Shown here: piece by piece, positions 23,092-35,109 of the stretch
Numbering within the stretch: the stretch's first letter is position 1
How the letters are laid out: each line of letters begins with the position of its first letter
Assembly: GCA_009760855.2 (NCBI GenBank)
Contig: WPIO01000149.1
Span: 124,001-188,000 of the forward strand
Length of the DNA stretch: 64,000 nucleotides
Origin: Cristatella mucedo
Lineage: Eukaryota; Bryozoa; Phylactolaemata; Cristatellidae
Direction of reading: 5' to 3'
The notes under the pieces: model-generated
What the model was told of the DNA's origin: nothing
What the model saw: the letters and a program-made list of their open reading frames with translations, nothing else
The model's database searches: none
Program-made: the position numbers and the translations under genes

Positions 23092-25457
23092 GTGACCGGC
23101 AAGCGCACACTCCAGTCCGAAAATACAGTCGAAACGAAACTTTACCGCCAGTTCGATCAGAGGGCTAAAGGAGACACACCGCTGGTTGGACTCCTGATCA
23201 GCTTAACAATTACCATTGACCTTCTAGGCAAGCCTAGTGCAGGTGGCTTACGCAGGACGGCTTACGATTGAGGTCAAGCTGTGACATTAGCAGGCTCCGA
23301 AGTGGCTACGATCGGCTCAGGGAGAAATAGCACTTCTCACCTCAATTCGTTGGTCAAGGCTAAGGCACCACCCACACCTGCACGTCCTTACCAGCCGCTT
23401 CTACGCTCCCGAGAGCAACACCATAAACTCTGGCTTCTCAAGCTGCAAATCGGGCTTCTTCTTCTTCGTCCCGATTTCAACACAGTCGCAGACTTTGCGA
23501 TAGCCTGCACTTGGGTTAAATAATTCACCCTATCGTCCTTGACACCTTCTAGATTAACGGTAGCAAGTTCGTGCCTGCTGTCGTTAGCACACTCGATTTC
23601 CAGCCGCGAACCAGTGTCAGCAGTACTCTCTCGTCTGACTTCCTCGTCGCCACGAAATGTCCAGCAGACATTTTTGGCTGCTGCTTCAGATGGTGACGTA
23701 CCTCTGGCTTGAGGATATTCGTGCTCCCATAGCTGCTACTTTTAAATGCTGCTGTGCTGCTCGGTCATTGGTACGGCATCGGGACACACGTGGCCCGTGC
23801 ATTCGCTCATATTTCGCCTCAGGGAAGAACAATGCTCTCCGTCAATTTACATTATTTTAATTGAGCACGCATCAATTCAATTCAATCATCAGGCATCACT
23901 TTGTTTGCAAAAGTGTTCAGCCAGGAATTATTCTGATCCCCGAGGGTTGGGCCGAATTAAGCTACTTGGTCATTCACACTTGCTAATAAAGAACTCCCTC
24001 TTTCAGGTTCAACTATCACCAACAGAGTCGCGAGCATCAAGTCGAGTACAAAACGACCGTTAGCGGTCCTCAGCAATCACCGTGCGTTTTCCGAAACCGA
24101 TACGTTATTAACTGTGCTTGGCGGCCTCCATGTGCGGACGGAACTAGGCCACGAACACACAGCCTCGTATAGGCGCTGGTCTTAGCTTCACCATTAGTAT
24201 CTTTCCCTCAACTCGATCTTCAGTATAAGAGAGCACGCCAGCAACGGTAAGAGGCGTGGCCGCTAATCTTGGCGTTCTTTCTTAACCATAACCGCCAGGG
24301 CAGTGGATGCAAAGAGTAGTGCTTTCTGCATCTGCTTTATCAGCAGTTTTGACTTTTCCGAGCGTTCAATAAAGTTTCGCGATCGCTTTTAGTTCCAGCG
24401 ATCGATATTAAGGCAAGGGCATCAAGGGTGCTTCCGCTGGTTTCGTGCCAAATTGTTCCAGCGTCAATGTAAGTGCTCGTACGTGAGCTCGAAATCTGCT
24501 CGATCGCAGTTTTCCAAACTAAAGCGAATGCTAATCAAGTAGCACAAGGCAGGGATCGCTTGCACTTTGCTGAAAGCTTGGAGGGGAGTTTCGTTCCCCC
24601 ACCCGAGGACCGTACTTTCGAACCTCCTCGACGTAGAACCCACCATCGGGAGCGGGAGCTGCGTCCTGGTGCTTCCTCATTGCCTTTCGAGAGCGAACCA
24701 CTGCTTTGACGACAGTTTCAAACTAGGCAGAGTAATAAATTTATATTGCCTACAAAATAGTACTGGCGACAAGTATGTGAGCGGAGGCTCATGCTTTCAG
24801 CTTCATTGCAGCATATATAATTGGGCAATGGGTGGACATGCGCACTTAAGCGGCACTTGTCGCGAGCCGGTTCCATTTTCGACGCTTTCTACAGGTACAC
24901 GGTGTTACACTGGTATTTTGACAGCTAGCAATGATGGATAGCGGTCGAGCTATTGGCGATGCGGCATCCTCGAACCAGCCAAGCTGCGGTATGACTAATC
25001 GTGATTCACAAAGGTTGAAAGGTGGGGCTAGTGAAGGATTTGCCTTGACGATCTGACGATCGAAACAGCCGTGTGTATCTCAGCATACTGGTTCGCCAGC
25101 ATCGGGCGGCCGGTACAGTATCTGTTGCCTCTAGTTGCCATCTCAGCGTCTTGAACAATGTGCACTCTGCGATTGAAATTACGAAACTTGTGTGTGTTAA
25201 TATTCGCTCGTAGCCTTAATTAATTGTGCAAGCTACCACCTGTTGCTATGCATTTCGCAAGAGAAGCTGGTATCTCTCCTGACTATAATCGGTTCGCGGA
25301 GGACTAGGAAAAAAGCCGGGTGGTGGTGGTATACTTGTATAAGTGCTCCGTCAGCTACAGTTTAAAATTATTGATTATGTGTGCCTGGTTGCTGAAATGT
25401 GTGTGTGTGTGTGTGCCCTACCGATCTCCGGTCAGGCTAGCATTCTTTACCTACAGG
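23092..25457. other. Unit head, copy 2; no gene recognised
   Basis: Counterpart of 1-2366 with scattered base changes and a few small indels. From about 24300 it is closer to copy 3 than to copy 1, for example in the identical translation of 24473-24709 and 56723-56959. Confidence 0.6.
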
Positions 25458-25501
25458 GTATATATATATATATATATATATTTAATATATATATATATAT
25501 A
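25458..25501. repeat. (TA)n microsatellite, copy 2
   Basis: Two TA runs separated by TTTAA. Confidence 0.95.
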
Positions 25502-25727
25502 TTTCCCCTATCGAATCGTGCAAAAAGCATTCCGTTTACGACTTGGATGACGTTCCAATAACTTCTCTTCGTTTGCCTCACTGGCTCTCAGCTAGCTGAA
25601 CCATTCGCAATTGCGTTGACCATATTCGATTGGCTTGAGCAAGAAAACTCTTCTACGCTTACGCTCCCTCAATTCAGTTCGATGTCCAGCTATCAGGAAG
25701 AGTTTCGTGAGTGTCGCCCACACTCAC

Positions 25728-25738
25728 ATACACACACG

Positions 25739-25783
<45 letters not shown>
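25728..25783. repeat. (CA)n microsatellite, copy 2
   Basis: A pure CA run. Copies 1 and 3 have only short interrupted CA runs (about 2664-2694 and 57990-58022). Confidence 0.95.
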
Positions 25784-25787
<4 letters not shown>

Positions 25788-26192
25788 ACACATACACACT
25801 ACCTCCCTCTCTGTCTCAGTATCGCTCTCAGTCTCGCTCTCGCCACCGGTTCGTCTGGCAGAATATCTATTTTCGTCTTGTCTTTGTTTCTCAATCTTAC
25901 ACGTTTCTGTCTCCTTTCTCTTTCCCTCTTCTCCATTACGTACTTTTCTTTTCCTGGTCTTTATTTTGTCTGTCTATCTACTCTGTCTCTCTCTCTCTCC
26001 CCTCGTCGTTTACTCTATCAGCTTCAGCATTTATTAGCGTCTCTCCCTAACTTCATTAATCTTTCTCACTTTTTTCCCTGTCACTTTTGGTTTCTCTCCT
26101 TCTGTCATTGGTTTTTGGCTTCCATCTCGTTCTCTTTGCTTTCCTCCACCTCATCCTCACCTATTCACTATTCACAGTACCGACGTATTCTT

Positions 26193-26232
<40 letters not shown>

Positions 26233-26397
26233 TCTCTCTCTCTCTCCTTCTCTATCTCTTTCTCTCCCTCTCTATCTCTCTCTCTCTCCCTCTCTCTCTC
26301 TCGCTCTGTGTCTCTTTCTTTCTGTTTGCCTCTCTTTCTCTCTGCTCTCTTTCTCTCTCCCCAACTCTCTCTCTCTCTCTCTCTGTCTACCTTTCTT

Positions 26398-26445
<48 letters not shown>

Positions 26446-26472
26446 GCTCTTTCTCTCTCTCTCTCTCTCTCC
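26193..26472. repeat. Impure CT-rich tract, copy 2
   Basis: Equivalent to the second CT tract of copies 1 and 3. The first long CT tract is reduced here to 25982-26000. Confidence 0.93.
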
Positions 26473-26722
26473 GTCACTTTTCTCCACCTTACCATATCTC
26501 CCTCTTCTGCAACCATCTTACTCTCGCACCTGTAAAAACATTCCAACTGGAAAATCACAGGTTGACTTGATTTGCTTACCATGCTGTATTTTGCTGCCTT
26601 ACATATAATTTACGAGGTATGCTTGCTAGACGTTCCCGTGTTAACGTGTACAGCCAATCTCATAATGTGGTGATGCTTGTAAGAATAATTATTGCGACTG
26701 TACCAACATCGTCTGTGCAAGG

Positions 26723-26983
26723 ATGACGGTTGCTTTTTGTAGGCCAGTGAGCGTGCTGAACCCAGCGTCTGTGTGCGGCCCTCCTAGCCTTACCACGTCG
26801 CTACTCGACAAGTTGCTAGACAGTAGCACTTTGAATGCTCCTGTCGACTGTCGATCAAAGACGTGTGTGTGCTCATATTCTCTTCCTTCCTTGCTCTCCT
26901 ACTCTGTGCTTTCTCTGTCCTACTCTGTGTCCATGCTTGCCAGGAGCAGAGACAGGTGTTCTTGTAGGAGCTTACAGCCTTAA
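26723..26983 (+). CDS. 86-codon open frame, copy 2 version
   Basis: Same length and frame as 3877-4137 and 59270-59530, with an ATG start. It differs from copy 1 at about a dozen residues. No recognised domain. Kept only because the frame is intact in all three copies. Confidence 0.15.
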   Translation: MTVAFCRPVSVLNPASVCGPPSLTTSLLDKLLDSSTLNAPVDCRSKTCVCSYSLPSLLSYSVLSLSYSVSMLARSRDRCSCRSLQP

Positions 26984-27289
26984 GGTGGCTACGACCCCAA
27001 AATGGTTTCTTTCCTGGCGACCACTGAGCAAGCCAAGCTCAGGATTTGGAGCCTTTGGAAATCTCCTGGAAAATCTGTGTATGCTGCGTTGCTCTTCATG
27101 TCTGTGGCTCTGTAGCACTAACTTGCAGAGGCCAGACGTGAAAGGTTGTATGGGCCATAGACGATTCGGTCGAGATCGCTGAGCAAGCGAGTTGCCCGTG
27201 TCGAACCGACACCGTTCAGAACTAATTGTACATTGTGCTCAGCTTGGCCATTGGTGAGTTCTCGTCCTCCATTTTGTTCCTCTATAGGA

Positions 27290-28115
27290 TGAAATCGGCT
27301 TGAATTTATGACAACCTCGCGGTAAACATAGTGCCAGCACGACAGTTTGCCCCACCCAGAAGCCATCGTGTACATTTGCCGATGGCTAGCCATAAAAGTT
27401 AATTACACGCTGCTGCCGCTTCTTATTACTTGCTAAGTAATCTTGACCTATTCTAGAGAGTGCAGTATTTGGGTGTCAAGAGCTCATTCTGTGCATGCAT
27501 CCCAGTTGGAGATACGCCCCCTCCGAAAGAGCAACGAACTTCCTGCTTCCAGCGAATATCGTTAGAATTGATTCAAATGTCGCATGATCCTGGCCATCGT
27601 GCATCACTGAGACGACAAAAATATAAACATATTAGTTTAAGATTTACTCTGATTCGTACTGTGGTTGCTATATGACGGCAACAGTAAGGGTCTATCATGT
27701 CAGTGATCAAAGAGATTCTCGATTAGACGAGAAAGTACAGACAGCTGGTGGTAGAGAGCAGGGGCTCAGTCTCCTAGACGGTCGCCTCTGAGCACGAGAC
27801 GATGTCAAACCTCAATATTGTACATTGGCTCTAACCACGTGATATGATTCGGTACTCTACTTGTTTATCTGTCTGTGTGCTGTTCGACTCGGGCTAGAGG
27901 CTTCACCCATCCACATTGACTTCGGATTGTTTTAGACCTTACTGCTGCCAATGCTTGCTAAGCTGCTGCTTTCAAGTGACTCTTACCCTACCATCGATAG
28001 GAACGAGTAAAGTATACCGATGCGTAAATGATGTCAAATGTGCGGAGTGTAAGCTGCTAGTAACGACGTTGCAATTATTCTTTGCCGACTAAATGCGACG
28101 GGAGTAGGTTGTGGT
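27290..28115. other. Block found only in copy 2; origin unknown
   Basis: Copies 1 and 3 go directly from the CTCGTCCTCyGTTTCC segment to CCACTAAGTTGGGCAG, while copy 2 has about 830 bp between them. No LINE or SINE tail, target duplication or gene was seen. It could be an insertion here or a deletion shared by copies 1 and 3. Confidence 0.55.
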
Positions 28116-29144
28116 GTGGACCACTAAGTTAGGCAGTAAAAAAGGGGCAGCTGTATCTGCTTGAGGTAGAATGTCAGACTAAGGCATGCATTCCTTCCCC
28201 CCACTCAGCTGCTGGCGATCCGGACCTAAAGAGAAATAAACTTAGTAAGTAGGGGGATTGGGCAGGGGGAGGGGTTCTCGGTCGTATCAAAATTCTAATC
28301 TGGTCATCTCAAGCTAGCTTGCCGTACACCATTTGCCATAGGGTCTTCGACCCCCCCAGCAGCAGATCTCAGGTGACAGGTGGGCTTCAGCTGAGCAACC
28401 TTGCCGGCTCACTTCAACCTCACCCTTCCAGCACCACCCGGTAGGCAGCAACCCCCCCCCCCCACTTCGCGAGCTGGCCTGCTGGCCCACCTGCCCAGCT
28501 CGCACCTGCTGGCCCACCTCCCAACTGGCATAGGTTGGCTGACCGTGTCATCACCACACCAGTCAACGAGGCCCGTCCCCGCCTGCGCCGGTCGGAATTG
28601 CTTGCCATGCGATTCGTTACCTCGATTGCATTATGCCCCAGTTTGGCCAGGGGGTGGGGTTTCGCGTTTGAGGGGACACTTGGAACGAGATTGAGTTCAT
28701 TTTGGGCGCTCCACGAACGTTTACTTTTTTCTTTACTCCGCCATCTATTTGAAATAAAACCGCTCTGACCCTTTGGACATGCATGCATTTTATGCATGTC
28801 ACGCATGTGGTCCTATCTTTTTCTCAGAACTCGAAGAGTGGCTGCAAGAGAAATTTGGTTATCCGATGGCTAGATGGGTGGCTGTAGCCGAGAAGGGCCA
28901 GAGCCGAGGCTCTGTCAACGTTGGGGAATGGAAGAGCTGAGCTGGAGGGGCGATTGAGTCTAAAGCCTAAATAAAAACACCCTTCGGAATGTACACGATA
29001 GTGACCACTTCGTTGAGCTAGCGAATGAAGAGACGCTGCTTCTACGACTGAGGCACGTTGGCCGCACATGCATACTAGGCAGGTCGCGATTAGCTGCTCC
29101 ACTAGAGGTAGGAGTAGAGATGCTGGAGCCGCCCACCAGCAGTT
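28116..29144. other. GC-rich block, copy 2, with the 950-bp segment missing
   Basis: Diverged counterpart of 4430-6484. At 28960-28972 the sequence jumps directly to the position equivalent to 6313. It contains a C11-type homopolymer near 28450. No gene. Confidence 0.55.
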
Positions 29145-29548
29145 GGTCACATGACCAGTGCTGCTATTGGTTGACCCGTTAGGCAGCTAGCCAATAGGTG
29201 CAGGGTGATGCAGCTGACGAGGCGACCTCTGATTAATCCTGTAAGGTGGGGCGGTTCTTCAGCCTATGCAGCCTGGACAAGTCCTGGACATATCCTGGAC
29301 GTCATCCGTACACTTATGCAGATCTAGTCCATGAATGACTTTTGCAGTGTTTATGTTATGTCACGGAGGCCTTTAGCTAAAAGATTTGATTTTACCAGCA
29401 TTCGGCAAATGAAGCAAAGAGAATGGATTGGTGCAAATGCCTGTCGTCACAACAGAACCTGTATATAGGAGGACGTCACGATCAGCCTACGTGACTTTTT
29501 CGCTAGCACAAGAGCGCCAAAAGCCGGGGCTTAAATTAAAAAACTCTA

Positions 29549-29702
29549 ACTCATTTGCATAGCACCCTGAGATACCTTAACTTCTATTCAGGCATTTCAC
29601 TTGTGCCACAGGGCTCGAAATTATTTCATCAGCAATCAAATGCGTTCACCTTGACCTCGCTCGAAGCGAGCACTTTCACTTGTGGCCCAAACCAGCTCGA
29701 TC
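29549..29702 (-). mobile_element. tRNA-derived SINE family A, left arm copy 2
   Basis: Orthologue of the element at 6893-7040, with the box B region mutated (GGGCTCGAAATTATT on the plus strand). Confidence 0.6.
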
Positions 29703-30462
29703 ACTAGAGTGCCATCAAGACTAAGCCTCTGCATTCTGGATTCGCTGCGGAATATTGGTAATGGTTCGTGCAATGGTTCTGGTGGTTGTCGTCCGGTCCA
29801 ATTGACCCTGATTTTCTGTGCGGAACGTAATAGCCCTTGTATATTAATGTCTATTTGAGCGCTGTTTGTTATAACCCTAGCAATAATAATCAATGCTGAC
29901 CATGAGGCGAATTTAAAGGTATACTTTTAGTTAGTAAGCAACTCAATTTCCATCCGAGATGGTAGGATGCCTAATCAACCCTGATAATCCTAAACGAAGC
30001 AAGCGTAAACCAAAGTCATACTATAAAGAAACCTAACAGCACTCTATGCAAGTGCTTTTCTGAAGCCATTGGATGACGGACTAGCAGCGGCTAGTGCATG
30101 CCGCATCGGAAACTCTTGAAAAGCATCCCCTCAAAGGATGAAAACATTTAATGCAGCATCCACCCGTGACAAAATCCTATTTCGCTCCTCGGATTCTGTT
30201 TATGCGACTTGATTTCCATCCGAATACTGCCTACCGAGCTCCTCGTTCCTATTACACCAATGCGGCTATCGATATTGAGGATAATCTGTATCGAACTGCT
30301 ATGATGCGTCACCGCAGTCTCCGGATGCCTGGTTTCGTCATGCTTCTCCTACTTTTCAGATGACGCTGGAGGAGCAGACAATAGAGGAATCGCCGGAAGA
30401 AATGAAGACAGCGGAAAGAACGGAATAACCAGAGAGATGAGGCTCAAGAGCCGCGATATGAT

Positions 30463-30750
30463 GTGAATATTGCAAACTTCGACGCTGCTGCCGTTGCACT
30501 GCGAGCGTGCTGCGTGTCAATAGAAGGAGCCAAGCGTGGCTGCTTAACCTCTCGGGGTCATCGGTGGGGTGCCTCAGCCAGATTTCGCCTTCTGTATACA
30601 ACTGAACGAGCATCGCGCAGCAGCTACTGCGTGACTGAGTTTGTGGAGGAAGCTCTCACTTTAAATTTATCAACTTTAGAAACTATTCCACTCATTCCTT
30701 CAGCCAGTAGAGCGTCAAATGCACAAGTGTGTCGTTCGCATTCCCTGTAA
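30463..30750 (+). other. Conserved arm open frame, left arm copy 2
   Basis: 95 codons from a GTG. It shares its first 80 or so residues with 7803-8228 and then is cut short by a small deletion at about 30718. The opposite strand is also open (30356-30613) and aligns with the plus-strand frames of the right arms. Confidence 0.2.
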
Positions 30751-31149
30751 CCACGAATCGTTACAAAGCGTATCACCTGAAAGCCGTGCTTCTAACTAGC
30801 AGATTTAACTCTGGCTTACTGTGTGGCAGATGTGACGAAAAACGATCAACACACAGGTCAAAGGTTCGTCAATGAAGGCATTTACATATTTATAAACCGA
30901 GATATGAGTAGAGTTGACGATAACATTGCTCCATGTATAACAATACTAGTCCGTGATTTCTACAACGTCCTTAAAGAATTACATCTTTATCCAGTCACGT
31001 TAGAACTCACTCTAAGAGAGAATATGCTTACACTTGGATATTAACCAACAAATATATCGATTGCTTATAATCATATACAAATACTAGCTCCTCAGGTAGT
31101 TATATATATCTATATGCACACAAGAATTCAGCAATCAAAACTAATTGCT

Positions 31150-31245
31150 GTTGAAAATTAAGAATCCCCCAGAGTAGGATTTAAATCCACATCAGTACTA
31201 AAGGGAGAGCATATTATCTCCTGACCTATAACGGCTATATACATG
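31150..31245 (-). mobile_element. Possible tRNA-like SINE head
   Basis: The minus strand contains a box B-like GGATTTAAATCC with a plausible box A-like region about 40 bp upstream. No tail was identified. Weak. Confidence 0.25.
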
Positions 31246-31261
31246 TAAAAGCTTATACATG

Positions 31262-31262
<1 letters not shown>

Positions 31263-31296
<34 letters not shown>
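31263..31296. repeat. (TA)n microsatellite
   Basis: Short TA run in the copy 2 left arm, within the segment missing from copy 1. Confidence 0.93.
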
Positions 31297-31298
<2 letters not shown>

Positions 31299-32103
31299 GC
31301 GTGTGAGTATGTGTTAGTGTGCATGTGTTTTCAGAGTACATACCGTATGCATACTAGCATGGGTATCTCGCAATAACTTCTGAAATCCAAAGAGACTAAG
31401 TAGGTGATTGGCTAGAGAGTTTTCAACATCACACTCAAAGCCCAAGCGGCATTCTGAATGCACAGTACCACACGGTAACCCGAAACTTAATTTCATTCTA
31501 AAAAACTGGCCTTTAGCTCATTCAATTTCGCAGTCAAAAAATTAATTAGCATAGAAGCATGCGGTCGTTGGAAAAGAAGCGCCATTGTTGGCCGTACGTG
31601 AGAGGATGGCGACGGGACGGGGGACAGATGTTTTCGTGCGCGCCAAGGCCAAGGGGCGCCACGAGCAAAAGGAATCGTGCATGTTTTTTAAGACGTTTTC
31701 ATGCGAGAATGCCAATATTGATTTCAAGCAGTTCTCTGTTTCAATGGACTTTATTGCTGGCTGAGCTAGTTTAGCACGTTTACAGACTTGGACCAAGCTG
31801 TAGCTTGACTCTCTGGCTGCATGCACGCGACGACACAGGAACACCGATGGAGCTTTAACCACCGCGTATTCGGCTAGCAACGAGTACGCGACCGCTCATC
31901 TATCTGTTCGAGTTCCGTCGCGCCCTTTCCGTCCGCTCATCCCCATCCTACCTGCCACAGGTGGTCTGCTTTCGGGTCCATGGCGAGCCCGGCCTGACAC
32001 GCCTTGTTTAGGGCCAGTTTTAGAGCCAGCGTGTGCTGGCTGAGCATCGACACACACTAGGGTGCCATACACGCTAGGCCTAACTGGATAGCCTAAGGTG
32101 GCA

Positions 32104-32960
32104 GCATTAAAAAGTATGAAATTTCAGAAAAATTTCAACCGGGTTTCAAGTGGCAGCACATCACTGAAGCTCCACTGTGTAATGAACGTCCCTGAGCGAA
32201 TATCGCCATCGCCGTGTGCTCGGAATTTAGGTGTTGAGTTCGACAGATGCCTAAATCGTGAAACCTTCTTTAAGAAGACTGTATCTAGAGACATCCATCA
32301 CGTCCGATCAACATCTAGGATTCGGGACTGTCTTTCACGGCGGTTTGTAAGAAATTCAACTACCTCCTCAATTCTGTCTTGGCTTGATCGTTGTAAAGCC
32401 CTCTCGGCTACCGAAAAAGCCGCTAGGCATCGCATCTGCGCTAAATATGGCTGCATGGCCAGGTTAAAATTCCCCAGAGATTTCACCATGTGTCTCCTTT
32501 GCTGAAAGAGCTTGGGTGGCTATCTGTTGATTAACGATAACAGAGATAAAGTTCTTACGGTCACCCGCAAGGCCCGCCACGGCTTCGATCCTTCATACCT
32601 AGCTGAACTGCTTCACTAGTTTTAGCCTCCTCGTTTCCTCAGGTCATGTATGAACAATAACTTAGCTGTCGTATTACTTCGCTTAATCACCATTGGCGAC
32701 AGAATCTTTGGCTCTGCAGGTCCTCCTAGACTGTGAAAATCGCCTCCACAACTCTTGCGAAACGAAAACTACTCTCCTGCTGCCAACTATGGCTCATCTT
32801 TTACAGCCGTCCTGAGCTGGTAGATTCATGCTACTCCCTACCTCGACAGCTCTCCTGACTCAGCTCTGCTTCTCATTTTCTCTTCGTTGTGTAAGATGAA
32901 GTGTGTTGGCCACCGAATGTGTACAGAAAGCCACTTAGGCTGTGAGTGCACTATACCAAA
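32104..32960 (+). mobile_element. Old LINE fragment: start of RT joined to post-RT region, copy 2
   Basis: Translation starts with an FQ...ST-like RT motif and jumps to ARNLGVEFD, the region after the RT domain. It continues with SPLLKELGWLSV and PSYLAELL-like pieces in shifting frames with stops. The RT palm, including the catalytic residues, is deleted. Copy 1 (8866-9065) keeps part of what is lost here. It is a different subfamily from the young elements. Confidence 0.65.
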
Positions 32961-33612
32961 CTCTCCTGCTTAACACTCACATAGTCTTTTTGGCATTTTG
33001 TAATTACTTACGGATATAAAATACAAACAAATACAAATTATATATGCTACACGAGATGTGATTGCCGATCAATTTCGAGGATTAAATGTTCCACTGTCTT
33101 AGTAACAATGGGGTTTTCGTAACCACACATATGGTTGCATAGTTGGTAGACCATGGAAAGTAAGCTGTCGTCCAGTTTCGAACGTCAGCAATAGAAGCCG
33201 CTAAGCAGATGATAGATTATATCGAAGCACTCGTCCTCCTGAGTCAAACTGCTTAACCTCTAAATAACCTCCAAACCTCCACACTCTTTGCAAACCTTGC
33301 GTCCGATCCTTATTTTCTTGCATCCTTGAACTCACCAACGACCGACAACACGAAATCCCCTGATTAATTAAGATCTAAAAGAAGTGATTATTTCTCGCAG
33401 AATCTGAATAGTTTAAAGTGTGATGTATTTCTTGCTAAACTTATGCAGGCAATCCCAAACCAAGAGACCTGCTGCATATACAGCATATGTGAAGAGCATG
33501 GAGTTAGGTACGGTTATGTAAGGTGGCAATGCAAATTTTAACATCGTTGTCACTTTCATTATTCTTCCTGACTATATGTCGCTGTTAAAAGATGCATAGA
33601 GGCTGAGCGAGG

Positions 33613-33762
33613 GCTGGTTTGGTCTAGCGGTTAAGGTGCTCGCCCCGACCAAGGTCTGACTGAGGTCGTGGGCTCGAGCCCCGAGGCATATGTGAAGTGC
33701 CTGAATAGAGATTAAGTTCTCTTGGGGCGCTATATAAATGAATTACATAAATGAATTACATT
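33613..33762 (+). mobile_element. Young tRNA-derived SINE family A insertion, copy 2 only
   Basis: The best preserved family A member. Box A-like TGGTCTAGCGG lies at 33620-33630 and box B-like GGGCTCGAGCC at 33670-33680. The tail GCCTGAATAGAGATTAAG continues into TTCTCTTGGGGCGCTATATAAATG. The tail core AGAGATTAAGTTCTCT is identical to that of the LINE. Copy 1 has the empty site at about 9712-9722. No clear target duplication was found. Confidence 0.85.
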
Positions 33763-34109
33763 AAATGGGCTGCTGTAAGACGCACTTCTTGAAACGATGT
33801 GTCTCAGCCAGATAGACCCAAATTTCGTACCTGACTCATTTCAAGTTCCTGTGAAAAAAGTACAGTTCTATACCTAGTGATATCCAAACTTGAATTCAAC
33901 TCTATTACTCAAATCTTTTAGACTAATTTTTTCTCTATATTACTGAGATATTGAATAAAAAACTACCGGCTATTATAAGTAAATGCGATGTTTGTAATGG
34001 GAAGATGCATTCGTAAATACCGTTGGCGGCTTAGAGTGACTTGCAACGAAGCTATTGCTGCAAGTATTGAGCCATGAAGTGACCCTCGAACAATACGATA
34101 TTATCCTCT

Positions 34110-34346
34110 CTAATTCCTCCAATGCCTGTTTATTGGTTCATGGTTAGTAATCAGCTGTGTAATTACTGGCTCATCGCTTGGAATCAGTTGTGCAACCGTT
34201 GGCTCACGGCTTGGAATCAGTTGTGTAACTGTCTCGTGGCTAAGAATCAGCTGCTTAGCAATTGGCTCGTGGCTAAGAAACAGCTGCTTAGCCATTGACT
34301 CGCAGGATGAAATCAGAACTTTTAATGATTCGAGTGCACTGATCAA
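34110..34346 (-). repeat. 11-codon repeats, left arm copy 2
   Basis: The 78-codon minus-strand frame holds about six units of the HEPxxxQLIxS type. The units are more varied than in copy 1, which shows two near-exact amplified units there. This suggests the exact units in copy 1 arose by later slippage or unequal exchange. Confidence 0.75.
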
Positions 34347-35109
34347 CCTGCTAACTGATCGTTGATTCTTGGTTAATGTTTCAAGCCATACTGAAATGCA
34401 TAAAGCATACTAGCTGTCTCAAATACTAGTAAAACGTTTGTGGATGATCGAAATTGCTGAGAAATTGCGATGCTCAGCAGGTTCTCTTATTACTTGTTCT
34501 GCTTCTACATTGCTATGCACATGACTGTGGTTGTTGCAGTTTGAAGGCTATGTTCCCGGTAGTGACGGCGGAGTGGCTGCGTGAGCCATTGTGGCCGGTC
34601 TTGCTACAGAAAATTGACCGGATTGAGACAGCACTGTATGCAACTGCAACATGCTTGGTACGTAAGCATGCTTCATGATGACAATATTAGCTGTCAAAAC
34701 GGTGACGGTCGAGCGATAAAAGTTGCTATGTGCTTGGCACCGCTCTTTCTTCCGGTCGCTCAGTTCATAACCGGCGCGGTGATTATTTTTAGGAAGACTA
34801 CGAAATTTCCGCTGGCGATTTTGCCAAACAACTTAAAGAAGACTTCGCTCATGATCTACGTATCCATCGAGAAACATCGAATAATGGATAATTTATTATA
34901 CCACGCATATGAGCGAGCAATACAGTGCTGACTCACACTTGATATCGTTTTCTGACGACGTGTTTATTACAAAGTATGATGCTTGCATCTACCAGGCGGT
35001 GCTGCGTGGGTAGGAAGAAACTTGTTAAATGCTGACCTGTAGCCGGCCAGTTCAATGTAAGCAACTGTAGCTTCTGCAGCGTGGGAGAGTTTCTAAATAT
35101 TTAATTCCA

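Larger units (their letters stand above)
29145..34962 (+). repeat. Left arm of large inverted repeat, copy 2 (most complete)
   Basis: Pairs with 39929-43602. It begins at GGTCACATGACC, the mirror of GGTCATGTGAC at 43592-43602. It includes a segment missing from copy 1 (30948-31500) whose part near 31325-31440 pairs with 41575-41690 of the right arm, so the segment is original. It also contains an old LINE fragment and a private SINE. Confidence 0.8.
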
